Shown piece after piece: positions 7,753 through 16,900 of a stretch of DNA of 44,918 nucleotides. Position 1 is the stretch's first letter, and every line of letters starts with the position of its first letter. Source of the DNA: Clostridia bacterium (GTDB lineage Bacteria > Bacillota > Clostridia > Oscillospirales > CAG-272); contig JAFXAN010000039.1 of the NCBI GenBank assembly GCA_017517035.1, positions 1-44,918 on the forward strand, given 5' to 3'. The translations under genes and the position numbers were made by a program. Under the pieces are notes generated by a model, which worked only from the letters and a program-made list of their open reading frames with translations, did not search any database and was not told the origin of the DNA.

Positions 7753-9741
7753 TTATTCGTCATATTCAGTACGTGCAATAATAGTGCGCTGTTCTTTCGG
7801 TGATAGATTGACAAAATATTCGGTATAACCTCCCGTGCGCACAAGAAGATTCCTATGCTTATCGGGATTAACCATAGCATCCTCCAGCTCTTCCCTTGAA
7901 ATGCAGTTTATCTGAAGCATCATGCCTCCGTTTTCAAAAAATCCTCTTATAAGAGTAAAAAGCATCTCATCGGAATATTTTTTTGACAGCCGAAGATTGA
8001 CAACGGGTGTTCCGAGAGCAAGCTTCAAATCAAGAGAGGAAACGCTTCCCAGCGTTGATGTCACGGATTTTGTATCATTTCCAAAGATCGGTGCAAGCGA
8101 ATCACAAAGCGGCTCACCTTTCTTTCTTCCGTCGGGAGTTGGTCCAACGTTCTCTCCACGGCGAACATATGTGATGAACTGAATAGATGATGAGACAAAT
8201 CCATCTCCGAAATAGGATTTTTTCCCATCTGTGGTACTATATACCCTTTTAAGGAAATCTGTCGCAAGACTGTCTGCGCATTTATCGTTGACACCGTAAT
8301 GAAGACATTTTTTCAGTCGCTTGTAGAAAAACTCCTCCTCCGCATTCAGTCTCTCAAGGAACTCTTTTGCCGTCATCTCCTTCTTTTCATAAATGATCTC
8401 TCTTATGGCAAGAAGTGATTCGATAACATTTACAGTTCCTGAAAAGTTGACAGTAGACCAATTCCATCTTGCACCGCCTGCATTATAGTCCTTTCCGTTA
8501 TCTATACAGTCATCTATAAGTACAGTTCTTACGGGGTTAGGCATATATTCGGATGCGTATTTATAACTGTCGTTGATAGTCTCAAAAAGCATATTGGCGT
8601 ATTTTGTTATACGCTCGATCAAGCCTTCATAAAAATCTTCAAAGGTATCCTTTTGGGCAAGACATTCATTCATATATTCACAAAATACATATGCTGTATT
8701 TACGCTTCCGTCAATAGAGCCAACACGCGAAATTCCCGTCAGCATCGTTTCTGTACAGCCACCACCTGCGAATTTATCAAGATCACATTGCGGAATCTTC
8801 GGAAAACGCTCATGCAACGCCTTTTGATAGATCGGGTAGTTATAAAAACAGGGATTACTGCTTCCGCTTTTTATAAGATCACTGGATAATAAACGGATAT
8901 CTTCCGGAACATCACCATCAATGCAAAGTTCAACAGATGGACGACGAATCCCCCTTGAAGCCTCAAGTATCTGATAAGTTATCGGGTATATCTCAGGACC
9001 GACACGCAATGACCAGCCGTCATTGGCATCTACGTTTCGGTAAAAATTACGCAATACATCAACAACATCTTCACCATTATACCAATGGTCAAGCTCTCTG
9101 TCAAAGCTGCCGATATTATCGCACAGATCGATATAATAAATGAAATTCCACCCAATCAAAGCCTCATATAATGTGTCTGCCTTTTTAAATGGAATTTTTT
9201 CAAGAGAGGCAATAAGCTTTTCATCAGCGGATACCGATCTCAAATATTCAATGCAACGCCTGCGATATATTTCGATACCTTCGAGCACCAAAAGACATCC
9301 CTCTCTGAAATCTTTATCCTCACATTTCAGTATGCGCTCCCGATAAGAGTCAAGTCCCTCGTTCATTATTCGGAAGTAGTTTACACTTGCGTGAGTATAC
9401 ACACCTCCGTATATAGGACCGTTCTGTGGCTCTTCACGCACGGTATGCCACATGGGAATATTATTTTGACAGCATTCTGCTAGCTCTCTATCATATTCAT
9501 CATAGCTTTCGTAATCAAAATGGTGAGTAAAGGCATATTCCGGATAGACAAACATTTTATCAATAATACATTTGCCGTTCGGATAAAGCAGCTCTCCGTT
9601 ATATTTCGGAAGAGAACAGTGTTCACGGTATCTTAGCATGGCTTTAGCTGTACGATAAAATCTCGAGCGATCACAATCCTCCGTATATCCCGAAGCATAA
9701 AACTCTCCTGCCTCAAGCAGTCTCTTTGAAATATTTTCCAT
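7753..9741 (-). CDS. Compact glycyl radical enzyme 1, substrate unknown
   Basis: The product is 662 aa, shorter than typical pyruvate formate-lyase or diol-dehydratase-type members (about 750-850). The active-site loop is GGGCTETM with Cys329 and Glu331, a C-x-E arrangement as in CVE of known GRE dehydratases and lyases. TPDGRKKGEPLCDSL is the conserved substrate-loop region. The C-terminal glycyl radical motif is RTGGYTEYF with Gly638. It is followed immediately by its activase. A good -10 lies at 9775-9780 with poor -35, and AAGGAG precedes the start. No microcompartment shell genes are near. The reaction cannot be named. Confidence 0.93.
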   Translation of the reverse strand: MENISKRLLEAGEFYASGYTEDCDRSRFYRTAKAMLRYREHCSLPKYNGELLYPNGKCIIDKMFVYPEYAFTHHFDYESYDEYDRELAECCQNNIPMWHTVREEPQNGPIYGGVYTHASVNYFRIMNEGLDSYRERILKCEDKDFREGCLLVLEGIEIYRRRCIEYLRSVSADEKLIASLEKIPFKKADTLYEALIGWNFIYYIDLCDNIGSFDRELDHWYNGEDVVDVLRNFYRNVDANDGWSLRVGPEIYPITYQILEASRGIRRPSVELCIDGDVPEDIRLLSSDLIKSGSSNPCFYNYPIYQKALHERFPKIPQCDLDKFAGGGCTETMLTGISRVGSIDGSVNTAYVFCEYMNECLAQKDTFEDFYEGLIERITKYANMLFETINDSYKYASEYMPNPVRTVLIDDCIDNGKDYNAGGARWNWSTVNFSGTVNVIESLLAIREIIYEKKEMTAKEFLERLNAEEEFFYKRLKKCLHYGVNDKCADSLATDFLKRVYSTTDGKKSYFGDGFVSSSIQFITYVRRGENVGPTPDGRKKGEPLCDSLAPIFGNDTKSVTSTLGSVSSLDLKLALGTPVVNLRLSKKYSDEMLFTLIRGFFENGGMMLQINCISREELEDAMVNPDKHRNLLVRTGGYTEYFVNLSPKEQRTIIARTEYDE

Positions 9742-9770
9742 GATAAATACTCCTTTTTCTGATTTGATAC

Positions 9771-9802
9771 TTGCATTATATCATCATTTATGGTAAAATG
9801 AT
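9771..9802. promoter_or_regulatory. Overlapping divergent promoters of GRE1 and its AraC regulator
   Basis: Plus strand: TTGCAT (9771-9776), 17-bp spacer, TAAAAT (9794-9799) for the AraC gene. Minus strand: TATAAT (9775-9780) for GRE1, lacking a good -35, as expected for activator dependence. A 7-bp inverted repeat (9783-9789 with 9796-9802) overlaps the AraC -10 and could be an operator. Confidence 0.6.
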
Positions 9803-9862
9803 AGTACAAAACCTTCAAATTTCTTGTATATTTGCATCAAAATCTATAAAAGGGGGCTTTAT

Positions 9863-10726
9863 ATGTATATTGATAACAATATCAGATGGCTCAGAACCAC
9901 GGAGGAGATCTTCCCTCACCGTCCTCTTGCCATGACACTTGCATTTCAAACAGAGCAATATAACTATAAAATGCACGAGCATGATTTTTTTGAGATCAAT
10001 ATCATTCTTGAGGGAAGTGGATATCATTATATAGAAAAAAGGCGTCTGAAAGTCATTCCTGGCGATATGTTCGTCATTCCTCCCGGAGTGCTCCACGGGT
10101 ATGAGAATATCGATCCGATTTTTAATGTATTTCATCTTGTTGCAAATCAAGCTTTTTTTGATAAATATTCCGATATGCTGAGCAACCTTCGGCAATTCAA
10201 GCTACTGTTTGAAATCGAGCCGCAGCTAAGAGCAAATGAGCAAAATTTCTATATGAATCTGGAATATGACTATCTTCTAAAATTGAAAAATGATATTGCC
10301 ATCCTTGATGAAATTGAATTTGAGGAATCGGACGAAGCAGACACCGTAAGGAATATTATGACTTTGAAAATCATAACATCCCTTTGCCTTTATGCCTCAA
10401 GGGATCTTGACCAAAAGTCTAAAAGCGATCAAAAAAATTGCTTTGATATTCTTATGGCTCTTGAATATATTCATAATAATTATTCCGAAAAAATAACGGT
10501 TGAAGGGCTTTCCGAGCTTTGTAATGTTTCCAAATCCACATTTCTTCGCAAATTCAAAACGATGACAAACAGCACACCAAACAGATATATTCTCGACTAT
10601 CGAGCGAAAAAGGCCGGAAGTCTTCTTTCAATGGGCATCTCACGAACAGAAGCCGCCCAGCTTTGCGGCTTCTTCGATATATCCCATATGGATCGTGTTC
10701 TTCTGAAATATGAAAAAAAGTCTTGA
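9863..10726 (+). CDS. AraC-family regulator of GRE1
   Basis: The product is 287 aa. The start is ATG 9863 with AGGGGG at 9851-9856; an upstream in-frame Met lacks such a site. The N-terminal cupin-like sensor has MHEHDFFEINIIL and IPPGVLHGYE. The C-terminal double HTH is recognisable in ITVEGLSELCNVSKSTFLRKF and AAQLCGFFDISHMDRVL; the second HTH ends early, without the usual proline-rich tail. It is divergent from GRE1 with 121 bp between, so it probably activates GRE1/activase in response to the substrate (inference). Confidence 0.9.
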   Translation: MYIDNNIRWLRTTEEIFPHRPLAMTLAFQTEQYNYKMHEHDFFEINIILEGSGYHYIEKRRLKVIPGDMFVIPPGVLHGYENIDPIFNVFHLVANQAFFDKYSDMLSNLRQFKLLFEIEPQLRANEQNFYMNLEYDYLLKLKNDIAILDEIEFEESDEADTVRNIMTLKIITSLCLYASRDLDQKSKSDQKNCFDILMALEYIHNNYSEKITVEGLSELCNVSKSTFLRKFKTMTNSTPNRYILDYRAKKAGSLLSMGISRTEAAQLCGFFDISHMDRVLLKYEKKS

Positions 10727-10750
10727 AGCACTTATGCTTCAAGACTTTTT
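10718..10750. terminator. Bidirectional terminator after the first AraC gene
   Basis: A 13-bp stem (10718-10730 with 10735-10747), loop CTTA, flanked by A-run on one side and T-run on the other. It overlaps the AraC stop codon and faces the end of GRE2. It occupies the same relative position as the terminators next to the tRNA-Val 3' end copies at 13741 and 19003. Confidence 0.85.
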
Positions 10751-10800
10751 ACATGATGGAGACAGCAGCGTTCAAATCTGCCACCCATTCAAGCACTTTA
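10735..10800 (-). repeat. Degenerate copy of tRNA-Val 3' end (old attachment site?)
   Basis: After the terminator, GGAGACAGCAG, an AATCTGC-like T-arm, ACCC, TCAAGCA and TTAACC occur in the same order and spacing as in the intact tRNA-Val gene (19040-19116), with mismatches and a gap. It cannot fold as a full tRNA. Together with the copy at 13741-13797 it brackets the GRE2/AraC pair. Confidence 0.55.
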
Positions 10801-10816
10801 ACCGCCCCATTTATAT

Positions 10817-12796
10817 TCACACTCCGCCTTGAATTGTTCTATTGATAATCATTCGTTTCATTGGATCGGAAAGACGGTTAAAGTATTCCGAGTATCCTCC
10901 AACCCTTACGATCAGATTGCCATGATGCTCAGGATGCTCATACGCATCAAGCAATTCTTTCTTTGAAGCATAGGTGATCTGTAACTGTATTCCCCCACGC
11001 TTCATATATCCCAAGATCAAGGCTTTTAACACATTGTCATTGAAATTTTGCGTAATATTAAAATTGACCACCGGTACACCTAATGCACGCTTCAGATCCA
11101 AGGACGTAATACTATTAAGAAGTGCCGTGGGCCCGCATGAATCCTTACCGAATATTGCTGCAAGTGAATCACAAAGAGGTGCACCGGCAGATCGTCCATC
11201 TGGAGTTGCATCAATATGCTTTCCCGCATCGACCTGTGAGAGGAATTGAATAGATGCCGAAAGAAATCCCTCTCCAAAAATCAGATTTCCCGTTTCGGTC
11301 ATACTAAAAATACTTTCACTGATTTTATTTGCAAAGCTGTTGATCTCGTTTATGTCTTTTCCAAAACTTTCACGCAGACCGATAACTTCGTGCAAAAATT
11401 CGCTATTATTGCTTTGCAAAAGCTCGATGATCTCCTCGGCAGTATATTTTTTCTTATCAAACACGAGCACCTTGATAGCAAGTAAAGAATCTATCACGTT
11501 AATCAGTCCCGCAAAATTGATGATGCTCCAGCCGTATCTCGCACCGCCGCTGTTGTATTCTATGCCTTTATCGATGCAATCGTCGATCAAAAGCGTTCGC
11601 ATCGGAAGTGGATTATACTTTGATCGCTCTTTTCTTGAGTGGTTGATCTCTTTTTTTACCGTTTCGACTGTGTCTTTCACTTTACTCAGATAGATTTCGC
11701 AGAATTCTTCAAAGTCTGCCGAGGAAGTTAACACAGATTTTATCGTATCTTCAAGAATTAAAAGAAGGTTGATTCCTGCATCCAAAGAGCCGACGTTCGA
11801 TAAGCCTGCCAGCATGGATTCAGTACAGCCGCCACCGCAGAAGCGGCTAAGATCCTCATCACGAATGCTTGGAAATCTTTTTTTAAGTCCTTTAAGTAAT
11901 ACGTCCGCATTGTAAAATGCAGGTTGTCCTCCCCCACTTTTCACAGCTGCAAACGCAGCTTGCCAAACCGATTCGGGAGTGCTTTCATCGACGAAAAGCT
12001 CAATCATCGGACGGCGCTTTCCGCACGCTGCTCTCAGACACTGTACGGTAAGCTCGGGACAAGTCGAGTCCAATGACATAGAATAGCCGTTGTTTTTATC
12101 AAGATTATCATAAAGATTTTCAAGATACGGAATCAGGTTTTCACCCTTATAGTATGGCAACAAACCATTGCCAAGACATCCGAGATTATCACAGTTATCC
12201 AGATACATCACAAAATTCCAAGCAACGATGGCTTCATATGCCGTTGCCGCAGGATGGAGCGGCACTTTTTTCAGAGCTTCGATCAATTTTTGCTCTGCGT
12301 TAACGGAAATCAGATATTCTACACAGCGCTTGATATAACACTCTATTCCGCGAATTAAGTGAAGCAATCCTTCTTTCATATCTGTATCGGAAATTTTCTC
12401 TATTCTTGATATATATGAGAGAAATCCCTCTTTTAAGATGCGTTCATAGTATGGAATGGAATGTGTATACATATTGCCCGCGACCGTGTGCTCGGATGGA
12501 ACGGTAGAATTATAGGCACAGAATTCTTCATTGAATTTTTTATCAAGGCTCGGTGCTTCTTTATACAATGAATCTGATGTACACGTAAAGCCCCTCAGAT
12601 AATTCGGAATGATACTCATTTTTTGAGCAGTAACACCGGAAGGATATAAGTATTCTCCGCCGTACACTGCAAGCTCACAGTTTTCGTAAAATCGCCGAAG
12701 CCCCAACGCTTTTCTGTAAAACAAGCTTCTGTCAGGTTCTTCGTATAATCCTGCGGCAGCGTACTCACCAAGCTTCAAGAATTCATCCTTTAACAT
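10817..12796 (-). CDS. Compact glycyl radical enzyme 2, substrate unknown
   Basis: The product is 659 aa and clearly a paralog of GRE1 (shared DCIDxGxxYNxGGARxxW, TPDGRxxGxPLCDSLA and QFxxxV blocks). The active-site loop is CGGGCTESM with Cys324 and Glu326, and an extra Cys320. The glycyl radical motif is RVGGYSEYF with Gly634. AAAGGAG precedes the ATG at 12796. No activase is attached, so it may depend on the one at 6846-7751. There is no strong promoter, fitting AraC activation. The divergence from GRE1 in the sensor-like middle suggests a related but different substrate. Confidence 0.92.
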   Translation of the reverse strand: MLKDEFLKLGEYAAAGLYEEPDRSLFYRKALGLRRFYENCELAVYGGEYLYPSGVTAQKMSIIPNYLRGFTCTSDSLYKEAPSLDKKFNEEFCAYNSTVPSEHTVAGNMYTHSIPYYERILKEGFLSYISRIEKISDTDMKEGLLHLIRGIECYIKRCVEYLISVNAEQKLIEALKKVPLHPAATAYEAIVAWNFVMYLDNCDNLGCLGNGLLPYYKGENLIPYLENLYDNLDKNNGYSMSLDSTCPELTVQCLRAACGKRRPMIELFVDESTPESVWQAAFAAVKSGGGQPAFYNADVLLKGLKKRFPSIRDEDLSRFCGGGCTESMLAGLSNVGSLDAGINLLLILEDTIKSVLTSSADFEEFCEIYLSKVKDTVETVKKEINHSRKERSKYNPLPMRTLLIDDCIDKGIEYNSGGARYGWSIINFAGLINVIDSLLAIKVLVFDKKKYTAEEIIELLQSNNSEFLHEVIGLRESFGKDINEINSFANKISESIFSMTETGNLIFGEGFLSASIQFLSQVDAGKHIDATPDGRSAGAPLCDSLAAIFGKDSCGPTALLNSITSLDLKRALGVPVVNFNITQNFNDNVLKALILGYMKRGGIQLQITYASKKELLDAYEHPEHHGNLIVRVGGYSEYFNRLSDPMKRMIINRTIQGGV

Positions 12797-12860
12797 TTTC
12801 GCGTCTCCTTTTCTATTTTACCGTTTTTTATATTTTATCACAGAAAATCAAAAAAAGGCA

Positions 12861-12890
12861 TTGACAAATCATAACTGCATATGGTAAAAT
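12861..12890 (+). promoter_or_regulatory. Promoter of the second AraC gene
   Basis: TTGACA (12861-12866), 18-bp spacer, TAAAAT (12885-12890). GGTAAAAT here has its reverse complement at 12815-12822, upstream of GRE2, and the same octamer occurs at 9792-9799 in the first GRE/AraC intergenic region. Confidence 0.7.
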
Positions 12891-12912
12891 CATAACAAAA
12901 GGAGATGAACAC

Positions 12913-13707
12913 TTGAAAAGATATCAATTGATAGCGACAGATTCCGTACAAGCTCCGAAAATTTATTCTATCGGTTTTTCGGACGATCCGATGGTTACTC
13001 GATTTGGTCCTTCTGTCAGAAATCAGTATATAATTCACTATGTTTTATCCGGGAAAGGAACCTTCAACGGAAATATTGTTGAAAAGGGACAGGGCTTTTT
13101 GATTTTTCCGGGCACACATGAAGAATATCATTCGGATGAAAATGACCCATGGTCATTTTTATGGATCATTTCCGAGGATCCTATGATGGAATATTTTTTC
13201 TCACAACATTGTGCAAATGAGGGAACCGGCATATTTAAGTTTTATAATTTGTATGAGCTTGATCTTATCGCAAAGCAGCTGTTATCTGCCACAAGCAGCT
13301 TTTCACAAATGACACGTCTTTCGGAACTGTTTCTGCATATTTTCAACTCTTGTGTTGCGATAGAAGGTACATCGAAAGACTCGATAACAAGAGTTTATTT
13401 TGATTTTTCGGTAAATTATATTAAAACAAATTTGCATTTGCCAATATCCGTAAGCGATCTTTGTAACACATTAGGTATTACACAACCTTATTTGTTCAGG
13501 ATTTTCAGACAGGAAACCGGACTTTCCACAAAGCAATATATTTTAAGCTGTAAGCTTGCCGAAGCAAAAAGGCTTCTTGCCCATACTGAGCTTTCAATAT
13601 CTCAGATTGCGAATTCTGTTGGTTACGGAAACGTTTTGGAGTTTTCGAAATTTTTTTCGAAACAAACGAACCTTTCCCCCACAGCATATCGAGATGTGTG
13701 CCACTAA
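12913..13707 (+). CDS. AraC-family regulator of GRE2
   Basis: The product is 264 aa. The start is TTG 12913, supported by GGAGATG at 12901-12907; no ATG is better placed. The N-terminal half is an AraC-ligand/cupin domain (FLIFPGTHEEYHSDENDPW). The C-terminal two HTH motifs are full (ISVSDLCNTLGITQPYLFRIF and SISQIANSVGYGNVLEFSKFF, ending LSPTAYR). It is divergent from GRE2, 116 bp apart, and probably its activator. Its stop lies 2 nt before the 88-bp repeat that begins at 13710. Confidence 0.9.
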   Translation: MKRYQLIATDSVQAPKIYSIGFSDDPMVTRFGPSVRNQYIIHYVLSGKGTFNGNIVEKGQGFLIFPGTHEEYHSDENDPWSFLWIISEDPMMEYFFSQHCANEGTGIFKFYNLYELDLIAKQLLSATSSFSQMTRLSELFLHIFNSCVAIEGTSKDSITRVYFDFSVNYIKTNLHLPISVSDLCNTLGITQPYLFRIFRQETGLSTKQYILSCKLAEAKRLLAHTELSISQIANSVGYGNVLEFSKFFSKQTNLSPTAYRDVCH

Positions 13708-13709
13708 CC

Positions 13710-13797
13710 TGCTTTTAGTGCATTGTCAGTGAAAAATAAAAAAGCCTTGAAACCTAATGATTTCAAGACTTTTGCTTTGGTGGAGACAGCAGAACTC
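13710..13797. repeat. 88-bp direct repeat, left copy (attachment-site-like)
   Basis: It is identical at 86 of 88 positions to 18972-19059. It contains a terminator hairpin (13741-13772) and the last 20 nt of tRNA-Val including CCA. After a single-base insertion a further 7 nt match. The two copies lie 5262 bp apart and bracket the LRR-dockerin gene and an integrase remnant, as attL and attR of an integrated element would. Confidence 0.85.
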
Positions 13798-13882
13798 AGA
13801 ATCTGAGTTTGCGCATTAATTCACCTTTGTCGTTTATCCTTAACATAGAATACAAAATTAGTAAAATAATATTATTTAGTAA

Positions 13883-13909
13883 CCGCCCCGCTTTAAATAA
13901 GCGAGGCGG
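13883..13909. terminator. Hairpin downstream of the LRR-dockerin gene
   Basis: An 11-bp GC-rich stem (13883-13893 with 13899-13909, one mismatch), loop of 5 nt. The T-run is weak in either direction, but it is well placed to end transcription of the minus-strand gene stopping at 13946. Confidence 0.5.
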
Positions 13910-13945
13910 CTATTTTGATAGATAAATATACTGATATTGAGTATA

Positions 13946-16900
13946 TTACCCCAAGGTCACATTCCATCCGGCAAGATGTTGTGCAAGAAGTACGATGTCT
14001 TTTATATTTGTTTCGCCGTCATTATTACAGTCAGCGGCATCTAAATCCAGCGAAACATCCCATCCAGCAAGATATTGAGCAAAAAGAACAACATCTTTGA
14101 CATCGATTGCTCCGTCCGAATTCACGTCACCATAAACAATTTTAGCACTTTCCTTTGGTTCTCTCAATTCAAGAACAGTAAAATTATTTAGTGAGAAGTT
14201 ATCATCGTCCTGCTCATTAGGAACAAATTCCACATAAAGCTTTTGAGCATCAATTTTATCAACATTGTGCTTAACCACAAATGAACTTGATGCACTCAAA
14301 TATAGTTTTTCTGAATAAATTACTTTGCCATTAGCATCTCCAAGTCTAATATTAAGCACACCACTTCCCGAAAGTTGTCCTTCATTTATAGCTGTTACAC
14401 GGATAAAACACTTATCGTTTTCGATGCTCAATTTCGCATCAACCGCAGCGTCAAAACAGAAAATTTCTACTACACGTTCGGATGTATTTGAATTCTCATC
14501 CACAACGGTTACGGTTGGATTAACATAATCATTCACCGTATATAAATAATCTACGACCACGATTTCTCCAGGAGCTATGACCATGTCGATATTTTGTGTT
14601 GAATCATCAACTGTAAGATCAAAACCATAGGCAAATGACAAACCTTTATTCTCAACATAGATATGCATTTCAACCGCTGCACCATTAAACAACCGCTCAT
14701 GTTTAATCTCTTTTATTTCAAGACGTGAAATAGGCAAGCAAACATAAGAATTCAAACGTGAATCCAGTTCAAAATCATTCTCCGTGAAGCTTACCCCAGT
14801 AAATCTTGAAACAAGCAAAACAACGCCCAAATTTCCACAAGCTGAAAAGCCATCTGCAAAAAGTCCGGATTCCTCTGTCAATCTGATGGGATTTGACCAA
14901 ACGCCTTCATAATTGAACCTTGTCCAAATGTCACAGCCACCCATCTCCCCCTCGGAATTATAAACCCTATAAATTATCGAAAGCTTTTCATAATCATCAA
15001 CTATCTCAAAATCTGAAGCTCCCTCTATATTTGTCACAAAAGAATATGCTTCATCAATATCATCAAGGGAATATACCGCACCGTCTTTATACCAATAAAG
15101 GATATAATTAAGATTTTTGAGATTGGAAATATTTCCTTCATCAATCCTCTTAGTTATACCATCAGAATTGCAAAGAATAAGTACAGAATCATTTTCGGTT
15201 GCAAAATTACTGTCTGTGTCCTCGATCAGAGCTATATAGTCCCAATATCCAATAGTGCAAAGCTCAAGATCGGTAACCGCATTGCAATTTTCGATTATTT
15301 TAGAGGGTTCAGACCATTCGTTGTCGTAAAGACGGCTGATATATACAGAATTATTCTCTGTCATTCCGAGAAAATGATTATCGGTATTTTCAACATAAGC
15401 AACTGTATAATAACCGTCCATCAACATGAATGATAGATTTTTCTCATAAAAATCATTATCAGTTATGCGAACAGGCTCACCGAAGGCGTGGCTTTCCATA
15501 TCAAATTTTGAAACATAGACCTCTGCCTTTGATGCGATCTCTGAAAAATCCTCAAGATCTGAAACATCGCATTTAGCAGCGGTATAAACCAGCCATATGT
15601 CACCCCAATCGTTATAAACATCAAATTCAAAAACAGTATTATTTATGTGTTCAACATCCAAAGGAGTACTCCAACCTGAAATCTCCTGCTCATGGTCAAT
15701 AACAAATTCTGAATATTTCAGCTTTGTAATTCCGTTTTCATCTTCATCAATATAGACCATCAGGGTATTATAATCTGCAAAACCTACAATTTGAGGGTCT
15801 GCGCTTTGAGAAACACCTGTCTGCAAAACGCCCTCATCGGTGAAATTCCATTCAGAGGCTTGTCTATTTGAGACAGGAGCGGAATAATTTTCTTCATAGT
15901 AGAGCATATCAAAATTTTTAAGCATCAGATTTTGTGGTGATGCCGGATATAGCACACGCTCGCCATTTATAACCGGCACCATGCCTTCACCAAAGCCCGC
16001 AACTTTGCAATATAAGCCAAGCTCTCCTCTTGCTACAATCGAATTTACCGAAAAATCCGGAATAACCTTCATGCCAATTTCTGCAAGCAAGTTGCCGTAA
16101 ACACCAATCGAAGCTTGTTTAACACCTGCTCCAAGCCTTGCCGTTACGTCCATGCCCATAGATGAATTAACTTCCGGAAGAATGATCTGCCCAAGCTCTT
16201 CATCGTATCCTATTTCTGTGATTTGAAAATTGCCTTCAGCAGAAAACTCAAATTCCAATCTCAAGGGAATACCCCATGCCACAAACTGTTTTCCAAATTC
16301 ATCTTTATATTTTGCAAACATGATTACCATACATTTTGAAGACTTTGGACCGAGGTTTCCAATTTCAAAAACCGCATAGCCACCAATCGAAAAAGAAATT
16401 GATGACGATGATTCGATTTTTTGCTTTTCATTCAACCAATCCCGCAGATCCTCATTCAGCTCTGAAAGATCTTTATCCTCAACTTTCTCATTAAAGCCAA
16501 CCTTTAACTCGGTATTATTGACCTCAAAAGTAATGTCTATAGGTCCGTCGTTGCCAAAGTTGAATTTACATCCGCCAAAAACATCGTCAGCCCACTCCTG
16601 AACCTTAATGATATCCGAAATTATCGGGAATGATGTTGCGGTGTAATCAAAAGAAACAATATCAATATTGAGATGATACATTGTAGACTCGCCCTCATGG
16701 TCAACAACCGCAACCTTTATAGATGCGCCTTTTATAAACTTGTCATTGCTGATACTGAAGCTTCCGCTTTCACTTTCCGCAAGAACTGTATCATTCTGTA
16801 TAAGTTGATATTTCTTTATGAGATTTTTAGAAATCGCACTTATTTTTATATCCGCAACAAGCTTTGCTTCTCTGTTTATCTGAGCAAAATTTCTAATGAT

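Noticed and set aside
13772..13815. Second tRNA-Val gene
   Set aside because: Only the 3' end is present, with a base inserted in the T-loop; it is an attachment-site duplicate.
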